Of a stretch of DNA of 6,407 nt, positions 1 to 6,293 are shown in pieces (within the stretch, counting starts at the first letter, position 1; the number at the start of each line of letters is the position of its first letter). Under the pieces are notes generated by a model, which saw only the letters and a list, made by a program, of their open reading frames with translations, ran no database searches and was not told the origin of the DNA. A program made the translations under genes and the position numbers. The stretch lies in the NCBI GenBank assembly GCA_002869425.1, contig PKSZ01000234.1:1-6407 (forward strand), read 5' to 3'. This DNA is from Marinilabiliales bacterium (lineage in GTDB: Bacteria > Bacteroidota > Bacteroidia > Bacteroidales > BM523).

Positions 1-314
1 ATCTTTGGAGAAAAATCAGATAGGAATTTTTGGGACACTGTCCCAAGAATTGACTGATAAACTGAATATAGCTGGCGACATCTCGAAAGCTCTGATGCCG
101 TCAAATCCTTTATATTGATTTCTTTTGAAATTTCCTCAAGCAATTTTTCACCATATTTTGCACGGTCGCTACCATTTTGTTCAAACTCGACAATATAATA
201 TCCTACATAAAGATTTCGTAAACTCAAATGAATATTAACCGATTTTGATGCGCTTTTGAAAAGTGCATCGCTAATATTCTGTATGTTTTGTATAAGTTGA
301 TTAAAATCCATCAT
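1..314 (-). CDS. YhcG/DUF1016 family protein, N-terminal part (runs off left edge)
   Basis: The minus strand reads open from two adjacent ATG codons (314 or 311) to the window edge, giving 104 codons. The peptide begins MMDFNQLIQN and contains YYIVEFEQNG (residues 39-48), then RAKYGEKLLEEISKEI (51-66) and a CRQLYSVYQ segment (79-87). This order (a Y-x-IVE-x-EQ-G stretch, a YG-x-x-L-x-x-x-S block, then RQ-Y-x-x-Y) is typical of the DUF1016 N-terminal domain of YhcG-like proteins. Family members are usually about 330-380 residues, with a C-terminal PD-(D/E)XK nuclease-like domain; that half, and hence the catalytic residues, lies outside the window. The family is often found in accessory islands, including near type I restriction-modification genes, but no such gene is visible here. 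The exact role is unknown; a nuclease or defence function is inference from the family. A perfect palindrome lies in the coding sequence at 30-46. Confidence 0.88.
   Translation of the reverse strand, partial: MMDFNQLIQNIQNISDALFKSASKSVNIHLSLRNLYVGYYIVEFEQNGSDRAKYGEKLLEEISKEINIKDLTASELSRCRQLYSVYQSILGTVSQKFLSDFSPK
30..46. repeat. 17-bp perfect palindrome inside the YhcG coding sequence
   Basis: The sequence TTGGGACA-C-TGTCCCAA has two exact 8-base arms around a single central base. On the coding (minus) strand it is translated in frame as LGTVSQ, in a region following the conserved RQLY motif of the DUF1016 domain. It occurs once in this window. It is too tight to form a classical hairpin loop in RNA without opening some pairs, but it is a near-ideal binding or recombination half-site geometry. 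No function can be assigned from the sequence alone. Confidence 0.6.
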
Positions 315-332
315 AATTATCAGTTTGTTTAA

Positions 333-340
333 CAAAGATA
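333..340 (-). promoter_or_regulatory. Possible Bacteroidota -7 box for the YhcG gene
   Basis: Read on the minus strand this is TATCTTTG, an exact match to the Bacteroidota -7 consensus TAnnTTTG. Transcription would start about 12 bases ahead of the first ATG at 314. No convincing -33 TTTG is found at the usual spacing upstream, and the leader would be very short, so the match could be chance in AT-rich DNA. Confidence 0.3.
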
Positions 341-405
341 TAAAACTCTTTAATCTTCATTAAATCAGTTACAAACTGGTTAGAAAATTCAATATTCCCC
401 GTACT

Positions 406-436
406 AAGACCTTCAGTGAAAGCTGGAGGTTTTTTT
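406..436 (+). terminator. Rightward intrinsic terminator without an upstream rightward gene
   Basis: ACCTTCAG (409-416) and CTGGAGGT (423-430) pair over eight positions with one G-T wobble around the six-base loop TGAAAG. AT and GT pairs can extend the stem to 406, and a run of seven T follows (430-436). The T-run is on the plus-strand side only; read leftward the hairpin is followed by CTTAG, so it would not serve the minus-strand hydrolase ending at 448. No rightward gene precedes it: both flanking genes are on the minus strand. It may end an antisense or small RNA transcript, or be left over from a rearrangement. Confidence 0.65.
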
Positions 437-447
437 GGTTTAATAAC

Positions 448-1510
448 CTACAAATCATTTTTACTACTGTCCATTATCATTTTCACTTTCTCAAGTGCAT
501 CTTTCGATTCTTTCAAGCTGGTAATGATAATCCAGTCGTGGAACATATTTTTATACTCAAAATAGTAAAAAAGATGCTCTTGTTCTTTTAATAAATCCTT
601 TAATTTTCGGGCATCAGCCAGTAACAGATCCTTGGTTCCTACAAATATGGAAATTCTAGCCAAACCTTTAAAATCTCCATATATTGGACTGGCTCTACTA
701 TCTTTTTCATGAAGCTGTTTGGTGTATTCCATTCCGGCTTCTTGCAATCCTGTAATACTTAAAATGTTGTCCTTTATGTCCAGTTGATTAATTTCCGGAT
801 TACTCATTGAAACATCCAGCCAGGGTGAAAAAAGAATGATTTCGTCTGGCTGCTTTATTTTTTCATTTTTTATATCCAGAGCAAAGCCCAAAGCCAAACC
901 ACCTCCGGCAGAGTCTCCAATAAAAATGATTTTACTGCTCGATTCTGGTAGTACAATGTTTTTATAGACTTCATGCATAAATCGATATATCCAGGCAGTT
1001 ATTTTCAGGAGCCAAAGGATAATCTGGAACAATTATTTTTGCATTGCTTGTAATAATTAGCTGTTCAATGAGCAACCAATGTTGTGAATTTATGTTCGCG
1101 TAGTATGCTCCCCCATGAAGGTATAATATGGTTGATCGGGCTTTTCCCTTTTTATTTTGTATTATCCAGACTTTCCTTCCCGATTGATGGAGTACTTTTA
1201 CATCGAATTTTTTAACGATTGATTTGGGGATTTTATTTGCTTCTTTTGGATAGGAATTGTTCCTGACATTTTTTTCCATCTTTTTATTCATGGATAGCAT
1301 TCCCATCGTTTTATCTATAAGCTTTGCCTGGAAGCTTGGATCTTCAGTATAGCATGCAACTATAGAGTTCTTCTTTGAAATACTATCCTCTTGTGCAGGT
1401 ATTTCAACAACTTGAAAGAGGAAAACAAATATCAATGTAGGGATATAATTAAACAGTGATACCTTGCAAATCTTGAAGCTATTGTGTTTTATTGAAGAAG
1501 TTTGAATCAA
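448..1510 (-). pseudogene. Exported HSL-type (GDXG) alpha/beta-hydrolase, frameshifted
   Basis: Two minus-strand frames together encode one hydrolase. The upstream part (1510 to the stop at 971-973) has an export signal-like hydrophobic stretch (about residues 21-36, then IPAQ), the oxyanion motif HGGAYY (132-137) and DYPLAPEN (163-170). The downstream part continues with WIYRFMHEVY, the nucleophile motif GDSAGGG (Ser about 200), GTKD (Asp about 294) and FHDW (His about 324). The span is 1063 bases, one more than a multiple of three; removing one A of the doublet at 999-1000 rejoins the frames as PENTAWIYRF and gives 353 residues. The family (lipase GDXG / alpha-beta hydrolase fold 3) hydrolyses carboxylic esters; substrate unknown. 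No ATG lies in frame between the upstream stop (in the 1580s) and the catalytic domain; the TTG at 1510 is the best start and would give a signal peptide. Every catalytic residue survives, so this is a recent lesion or a sequencing error. Confidence 0.85.
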
Positions 1511-1641
1511 TGTATTGTTTCTAATTCGTGGGCGATTAACAGTAGTTGCAAAATAGTGATTTTTTAGCTTTTGTTTAGCATAAGTTCATTGTTGATTTAT
1601 CCATATTACAGCTAATTGTTAAATTCAGTTCTATACTGCGT

Positions 1642-1669
1642 TTTGATATTCACTTATTTTATAAATTTG
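1642..1669 (+). promoter_or_regulatory. Bacteroidota-type promoter for the gene at 1708
   Basis: TTTG at 1642-1645 and TAAATTTG at 1662-1669 match the Bacteroidota -33 (TTTG) and -7 (TAnnTTTG) elements. The 16-base gap is slightly shorter than the usual spacing. Transcription would begin near 1675, which leaves a leader of about 32 bases before the ATG at 1708 but almost none before the alternative ATG at 1681. This supports the downstream start. Confidence 0.55.
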
Positions 1670-1707
1670 CAATAGTTTTGATGTTTAAGTTCCAAATATT
1701 CAGATAT

Positions 1708-2517
1708 ATGAAACAGGTAGTTCTTTTTGTAGCAATCTTTATTATGGCCATTAATTCTTATGCTCAGTTTGGAGAAAATGGTTTTAGTATAGGATGGCAA
1801 TTTACAAGCAGCAAGCTGAACAATGCATACTCCAATATTGCAACCAATGATATGACTGTAGTGGCATTGGGACCAAGGTACGAGTATAATGATAAATTTA
1901 TGTTTCATATGATGGACCTGCATTATACTTCGGTTTCTGAAGATATGTTGTTTGATATAGATTATGCTGTTTTACCTGCATCAGTTGGCTTATTAACTAG
2001 CTCTTTGCAAGGGAAAGATCACTGGATAAACAGGGGGAAATTAAAAGAAATAGAGACAAATGCTCCGGGTACAGGGGTGTCAGGAACGGGTGTCGACTGG
2101 TCAGCTATTTCTATAGATCTGGCAGGTGGAGGAAATGGCTTTCTTGTAGGTCTGCATTGGAATATTAGTGCCGTTGGAGTTTATAATCTTGAAGACTCAG
2201 TAGGAGGTTGGGATTTGTATAGGTCTACTACCTGGCGAAATATTGCTTATAATACACTAGGATTGGGTCTGTATTATGTTAATGATTTTATGATTGTAAG
2301 TCTGAGGTCCGGATGGATTAGAACAGGTATGCGCAACGGTTTTGAAGCCCATCCGGAGATCAAAGCCAATATCGGCAAATACTTTTACGCGTCTGGGTAC
2401 TATAGGTATAGAACTTTTGAAAACTACGAATCAGAAGAACTGAATTTACATAAAATGACATCCAGTACCCTGGGACTGAGAGTTGGAGTTTATTTGGGCG
2501 ATAACTTAAAGCAATAA
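1708..2517 (+). CDS. Exported hypothetical protein, possible outer-membrane beta-barrel
   Basis: I do not recognise this 269-residue protein. The frame is open from 1678, but ATG 1708 is preferred: it gives a clean signal peptide (MKQVVLFVAIFIMAINSYAQ, cleavage after Ala-Gln near residue 20) and lies a sensible distance from the promoter at 1642-1669. Starting at 1681 would put a charged, aromatic extension ahead of the signal. The mature part is rich in Gly, Tyr, Trp and Phe and has several stretches of alternating polar and apolar residues, for example GFLVGLHWNISAVGVYN (144-160), NTLGLGLYYVNDFMIVSLR (182-200), the YFYASGYYRYRTF segment (225-237) and LGLRVGVYLG (255-264). This suggests a small beta-barrel or other beta-rich envelope protein; that is inference. 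It does not end in the aromatic residue common to barrel proteins. Divergent from the broken hydrolase and convergent with the small regulator at 2603-2779. Confidence 0.8.
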   Translation: MKQVVLFVAIFIMAINSYAQFGENGFSIGWQFTSSKLNNAYSNIATNDMTVVALGPRYEYNDKFMFHMMDLHYTSVSEDMLFDIDYAVLPASVGLLTSSLQGKDHWINRGKLKEIETNAPGTGVSGTGVDWSAISIDLAGGGNGFLVGLHWNISAVGVYNLEDSVGGWDLYRSTTWRNIAYNTLGLGLYYVNDFMIVSLRSGWIRTGMRNGFEAHPEIKANIGKYFYASGYYRYRTFENYESEELNLHKMTSSTLGLRVGVYLGDNLKQ

Positions 2518-2526
2518 TATTCTCTG

Positions 2527-2542
2527 TTCTGTGTTGACAGAA
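2527..2542. other. Short hairpin between convergent genes
   Basis: TTCTGT and ACAGAA pair perfectly around the loop GTTG, nine bases after the stop codon at 2517. No T-run follows on either strand, so it does not meet the usual criteria for an intrinsic terminator, although its place between two convergent genes fits transcript-end stabilisation. Confidence 0.25.
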
Positions 2543-2602
2543 GAATTGTATGAACGCTTATTGCTGCAATTTGTTTTTGTTTAACAGTATTGCAAGTTGA
2601 TT

Positions 2603-2779
2603 TTATGTAGCAGAATAATAACACCTTTTTGGAGATGATATTTTCTCTTCCTTTTTTAAATCTTTTATGGCTTTATCAACTTCTTTTTTGTCCACTCCGG
2701 TCTTTTCTGATATTTCACCAGATTTCAAAGGCTCTAAAGATTCTTTAAGCGTTTTAAATACAATTTCTTTAATATCCAT
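2603..2779 (-). CDS. Small winged-helix-like transcriptional regulator (58 aa)
   Basis: The minus strand from ATG 2777-2779 to the TAA at 2603-2605 encodes 58 residues beginning MDIKEIVFKTLKES. The layout fits a minimal winged helix-turn-helix: helix 1 (about 3-14), PLKSGEISEKTG (17-28) as the first helix-turn, DKKEVDKAIKDLKKEEKI (30-47) as the turn and recognition helix, then a short wing ending SPKRCYY (49-55). The phrase 'GEI-x-E-x-[ST]G-[VI]-DKKEVDKAIK-x-L' resembles small MarR/winged-helix-like proteins I know from bacteria and archaea; their targets are unknown to me. The protein is very lysine/glutamate rich and has one cysteine (residue 53). An A-rich leader (nine A, then GAATT) precedes the ATG, as is usual for Bacteroidota. 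It is divergent from the PAF-AH-like gene, with a 184-base spacer that could hold a shared operator. Confidence 0.82.
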   Translation of the reverse strand: MDIKEIVFKTLKESLEPLKSGEISEKTGVDKKEVDKAIKDLKKEEKISSPKRCYYSAT

Positions 2780-2796
2780 AATTCTTTTTTTTTAAA

Positions 2797-2812
2797 GTTA
2801 GAATGAACTAAC
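2797..2812. promoter_or_regulatory. Short inverted repeat ahead of the small regulator gene
   Basis: GTTAG (2797-2801) and CTAAC (2808-2812) are exact inverted repeats separated by six bases, 18 bases upstream of the regulator's ATG. The size and spacing suit a small dimeric DNA-binding protein, so it could be an autoregulatory operator. Five-base arms are common by chance in AT-rich DNA, so this is a weak candidate. Confidence 0.25.
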
Positions 2813-2915
2813 AAATGCATCCAACAATAAATCATGTTGTTGTGGAGATTACTAAGCTTTTGTTATGGAATGGATTTTGGATGGAAGGAAAAAGAAATGT
2901 GCTGGAGAGATTATT

Positions 2916-2953
2916 TTTGAATTGTAATATTATTAGAATATTTTTCATATTTG
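2916..2953 (+). promoter_or_regulatory. Weak promoter candidate for the PAF-AH-like gene
   Basis: TTTG (2916-2919) or TTG (2922-2924) lies upstream of CATATTTG (2946-2953), which matches the Bacteroidota -7 consensus TAnnTTTG at all but the first base. A start of transcription about 7 bases on would leave a leader of only a few bases before the ATG at 2964, so either the transcript is nearly leaderless or the real promoter lies elsewhere in the spacer. Confidence 0.25.
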
Positions 2954-2963
2954 TTTTTGAAAT

Positions 2964-4202
2964 ATGAAAATTTACTTTCAAACATATTTGCTTCTGTTTT
3001 TTGTTTCACTAGCAGGGGCTCAGTATCTCGAAAAATTCCTGCCTGAGCCTACAGGAAATGAAAGAGTGGGTACTTGTGATTTTTATTTTACAGATAGCAG
3101 CAGGAATGAGATATTTACACTCAAAAGGGATGATTGTAGAAATATTTATGTAAAAGCATGGTATCCGGCTTCGAAAGATGCAGAGAGTAAATATTCTGAT
3201 TACATTCCGGATTATCATACAGCTACATTGAAAAGAAATTACAATTTTTTATTGGCAACACGTAGGTATTTCAAAAGGTTAAAACATTATAAAACCAATT
3301 CTTTGGTTGATGCAGCAGTGGCGGAGCAAAAACAATATCCTGTTGTGCTTTTTTCTCATGGATATGGAATTGGTTTGTCTGAATTCTATCATTCTATTCT
3401 TGAAAATATTGCAAGCCAGGGATATATAGTCCTTGCAATTGTACATCCATATGAGTCGGTTATTGTAGAATTCCCTGACGGTAGATCTACAAAGATTCGC
3501 AATTTCCCGAATTTGATACGTTTTAATCATGAATTTAAGAAATTTAAAAAGGCAATAAAGTATATTGATAGTGATGAAAGTTATGAAGCTTTATTAGCGG
3601 ATGCAGATCAAAACTCAGAATTTATTAAAAGAAGTCAGAAAATCTGGACTGATGATACAAGGTTTATTCTGTCCATGCTAAGGGCTGGTAATGAGAAATG
3701 TGATTGGGGTGTTCTAAGTGGACATATGGATGCAGATCAAGTGGCAGCACTGGGTCATTCATTTGGAGGATCTGTAACAGGACAGCTTTGCGCCGAAGAA
3801 GAGTCTATCAAGATAGGTATCAATATGGATGGTTGGCAATTTGGAGATGTCTTTAACAAAGGAGTTAAAACGCCATTTTTATTTATTGGAGCAGAGCAAA
3901 ACGGTTGGTACGATATTTTTTACAGGAATAATACAAAAGCATATTATTCTTCGATTCTTAAGAATACACAGCATTTTAGTTTCTCCGATTTTTCTGTGTT
4001 GCCCAACATTGGAGAGAAGAAGCGTAAAAAGTATATAACATCAGACAACCCTTTGGTTGAGCTGCAGCAAACCAATGAGCTGATTGTTTCATTTTTGAAT
4101 CACTTTCTGAAAGGAATGCCCCTGAGCGACGAGTATTTACCACTCAATAAAAGAATTTCCGGATTGCCAGCCAAGATAAACAAACAAAAAATATCGATGT
4201 AG
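2964..4202 (+). CDS. Exported PAF-acetylhydrolase-II-like lipase/esterase
   Basis: A 412-residue alpha/beta-hydrolase with an N-terminal signal peptide (MKIYFQTYLLLFFVSLAGAQ). The features match the platelet-activating-factor acetylhydrolase isoform II family. These are the early GTCDFYFTDSSR and IYVKAWYPA segments (36-47, 61-69), the oxyanion-region FSHGYG (130-135), the nucleophile elbow GHSFGG with Ser266, the acid in NMDGW with Asp289, and the base in TQHFSFSDF with His337. The Ser-to-Asp spacing of 23 equals that of human plasma PAF-AH (Ser273, Asp296). Family members cleave short or oxidised sn-2 acyl chains from phospholipids or related esters; the true substrate here is unknown. A lysine-rich helical segment (about 188-240) sits between the oxyanion strand and the nucleophile elbow. 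The mature enzyme should act in the periplasm or outside. The ATG at 2964 directly begins the signal peptide. No intrinsic terminator is visible after the stop. Confidence 0.87.
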   Translation: MKIYFQTYLLLFFVSLAGAQYLEKFLPEPTGNERVGTCDFYFTDSSRNEIFTLKRDDCRNIYVKAWYPASKDAESKYSDYIPDYHTATLKRNYNFLLATRRYFKRLKHYKTNSLVDAAVAEQKQYPVVLFSHGYGIGLSEFYHSILENIASQGYIVLAIVHPYESVIVEFPDGRSTKIRNFPNLIRFNHEFKKFKKAIKYIDSDESYEALLADADQNSEFIKRSQKIWTDDTRFILSMLRAGNEKCDWGVLSGHMDADQVAALGHSFGGSVTGQLCAEEESIKIGINMDGWQFGDVFNKGVKTPFLFIGAEQNGWYDIFYRNNTKAYYSSILKNTQHFSFSDFSVLPNIGEKKRKKYITSDNPLVELQQTNELIVSFLNHFLKGMPLSDEYLPLNKRISGLPAKINKQKISM

Positions 4203-4322
4203 TCGATTGTTAATCAGTTGCTTTAGGTTTTACATTGTCTTTTTTCAATTTATTTTTATGGAATAACATTTCTGCTGTATCTAATTTTTGAAAACAGTAA
4301 AAAACAATAAAAAGATACAGTT

Positions 4323-6239
4323 ATGAAAACAAAAGCCTTAATTCTGATTTTAGTAATGTCTTTTTCAATCTCTGCCATCGCAAATACAGGGAGCATTAAA
4401 GGACGAGTAATTGATTCAAAAACACAGGATGTAATTGAATTTGCACAGATTCAACTAATTAAAAACTCAAAACTTGTAGCAAAAACATCTTCAGATGTAA
4501 TGGGAGAATTTACATTTACTTCTATTCCTGTTGGAAGATACTCTTTAAAAGTAGTGGCCAATGGTTATCAGGATTACAAATCCCTGGAAATTATTGTTAC
4601 AACAACAAATCGCACACTCATAGAAATTAAACTTCAGCCTGAGAAAATTGTTCTGGAGGAATTAGTAGATGAAATTGAACTTGAAGAGTGTATGTCTGTA
4701 AGTTGCGACAGAAAAAAAGAGTCGCGAGCTATGGGTGGTACAAAAGTAAAATGTGCTGCTCCAGCAACAGGTTTTTATATGAACAACCAGTCTTATGATA
4801 ATAGCTGGAATCAACCTGTTCATAATACGGAAGAGTATGATGAAATTAATGAAACCGGGTTTTTAGCTGCCTTATCTAATCCGCTATCAACTTTTTCAGT
4901 TGATGTAGACAGAGCTGCATATTCAAATATTCGTAGATTTTTGAACAGTAACCAGATGCCACATAAAGATGTTGCCAGAATTGAGGAAATGATCAATTAT
5001 TTTGACTATGATTATTCAGCGCCAAAAGGAGATATTCCCTTTTCTGTGAATATGGAAATGGCATCTTGTCCCTGGAATACGAATCATCAGCTGCTACATG
5101 TGGGATTGCAGGGAAAAGAGTTGGAGCAGGAAGAGGTTCCGGCAACCAATTTGGTTTTTTTGCTGGATGTTTCTGGTTCAATGAATGCACCAAATAAACT
5201 GCCTTTGTTGAAGTCTGCTTTCAAAATATTGGTTGATAAACTTCGTCCGGAAGACAGGGTTGCTATAGTGGTTTATGCAGGTGCTGCGGGTTGTGTTTTG
5301 GAAAGTACATCAGGTGCAGACAAAACGAAAATTGTTTCTGCTCTGGATAAGCTTAGTGCAGGAGGTTCAACTGCTGGTGGAGAAGGTATTAAGCTTGCAT
5401 ATAAAATTGCAAAGCAAAGTTTTATCAAGGATGGCAACAATAGGGTAATTCTTGCAACAGATGGTGATTTTAATATCGGTGCCAGTAGTGATGCAGAAAT
5501 GGTTCGTTTAATTGAAAACAAGAGAGATGATGGTATATTTCTTACTGTTTTAGGGTTTGGAATGGGTAATTATAAAGATTCCAAAATGGAAAAAATTTCC
5601 AATGCAGGTAATGGTAATTATGCATATATAGATAATATTTTGGAGGCTAAAAAAACTTTAGGTGAAGAGATATGGGGTACTTTATTTACCATTGCCAAAG
5701 ATGTGAAAATCCAGATTGAATTCAATCCAGCCAAAGTTAAAGCTTACAGGTTAATTGGTTATGAGAACAGGATGCTTAAAAAGGAAGATTTTAATGACGA
5801 TACTAAAGATGCAGGTGAAATTGGTGCCGGGCATACTGTTACTGCTTTGTACGAAATTATTCCTGCTGATTCAGAGGAAAAAGTAGGAGATTCTGATGAT
5901 TTGATATACCAAACAAGTACAGTTAAGGCCAGTAATGACCTGATGACGCTAAAGCTTCGCTATAAAGAACCCGATGGTGATGTGAGCAAATTGATTGAAG
6001 AGAAAGTTTCTGAAAAGGACGTGAAAACAAGAGGAATGACCAGTAATTTTCAGTTTTCTGCTGCTGTAGCTGAATTTGGTTTATTACTTCGTGATTCTGA
6101 ATTTAAAGCCAATGCAAGTTACAATCAGGTTCTGGACTTGGCAAGATCCTCAAAAGGAGAAGATAGAAGCGGTTATCGTGCTGAATTTATTAAGTTGGTT
6201 GAAGTAGCACAGATTTTACATGATACAGCATCCAAATAA
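4323..6239 (+). CDS. YfbK-type von Willebrand factor A protein with carboxypeptidase-regulatory-like domain
   Basis: A 638-residue exported protein. Domains in order: signal peptide (1-20, ending AIA); a beta-sandwich carboxypeptidase-regulatory-like domain (about 24-104: GSIKGRVIDSKTQDVIEFAQ onset, GEFTFTSIPVGRYSLKV core); a polar linker (about 105-185) with cysteines at 123, 128 and 144; a YfbK N-terminal region (about 186-270: FSVDVDRAAYSNIRRFL, then EEMINYF); a VWA domain (about 275-455); and the C-terminal DUF3520-like region (about 460-638). The metal-ion-dependent adhesion site is complete: DVSGS (Asp282, Ser284, Ser286), Thr350 in GGSTAGG and Asp380 in ATDGDFN, so metal-dependent ligand binding is expected. 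E. coli YfbK has this core but its role is not established; the partner here is unknown. The ATG follows an A-rich leader, and a near-consensus -7 box (AATTTTTG, 4283-4290) lies upstream. It stands 120 bases after the hydrolase and ends in a strong terminator. Confidence 0.92.
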   Translation: MKTKALILILVMSFSISAIANTGSIKGRVIDSKTQDVIEFAQIQLIKNSKLVAKTSSDVMGEFTFTSIPVGRYSLKVVANGYQDYKSLEIIVTTTNRTLIEIKLQPEKIVLEELVDEIELEECMSVSCDRKKESRAMGGTKVKCAAPATGFYMNNQSYDNSWNQPVHNTEEYDEINETGFLAALSNPLSTFSVDVDRAAYSNIRRFLNSNQMPHKDVARIEEMINYFDYDYSAPKGDIPFSVNMEMASCPWNTNHQLLHVGLQGKELEQEEVPATNLVFLLDVSGSMNAPNKLPLLKSAFKILVDKLRPEDRVAIVVYAGAAGCVLESTSGADKTKIVSALDKLSAGGSTAGGEGIKLAYKIAKQSFIKDGNNRVILATDGDFNIGASSDAEMVRLIENKRDDGIFLTVLGFGMGNYKDSKMEKISNAGNGNYAYIDNILEAKKTLGEEIWGTLFTIAKDVKIQIEFNPAKVKAYRLIGYENRMLKKEDFNDDTKDAGEIGAGHTVTALYEIIPADSEEKVGDSDDLIYQTSTVKASNDLMTLKLRYKEPDGDVSKLIEEKVSEKDVKTRGMTSNFQFSAAVAEFGLLLRDSEFKANASYNQVLDLARSSKGEDRSGYRAEFIKLVEVAQILHDTASK

Positions 6240-6260
6240 AGTCAGATTTAGTTTTCTTTT

Positions 6261-6293
6261 AAAGCTGCTACTTTTTTAAGTAGCGGCTTTTTT
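6261..6293 (+). terminator. Strong intrinsic terminator of the VWA gene
   Basis: AAAGCTGCTACTT (6261-6273) pairs with AAGTAGCGGCTTT (6278-6290) over 13 positions with a single T-G wobble around a TTTT loop, and a T-run (6288-6293) follows. It lies 21 bases after the stop codon of the VWA gene and clearly ends a rightward transcript. Read leftward the T-run is weak, so it is mainly one-directional. Confidence 0.9.

Noticed and set aside
971..1032. Programmed frameshift in the split hydrolase
   Set aside because: Joining the frames requires skipping one base at GAAAATAAC, which has no recognised slippery heptamer, stop-codon context or downstream structure. Family members are normally encoded in one frame.
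1654..1923. Minus-strand open frame of 89 codons
   Set aside because: It lies opposite the promoter and signal-peptide region of the gene at 1708, and its translation has no recognisable domain. It is an antisense shadow.
3009..3530. Two minus-strand open frames within the PAF-AH-like gene
   Set aside because: Both are antisense to a well-supported coding region with conserved motifs, and their translations look random.
3829..4038. Plus-strand open frame in another phase of the PAF-AH-like gene
   Set aside because: It is contained within the catalytic part of the real gene and has no independent start signal.
4993..5521. Two minus-strand open frames within the VWA gene
   Set aside because: They are antisense to conserved YfbK and VWA segments, including the MIDAS, and have no domain of their own.
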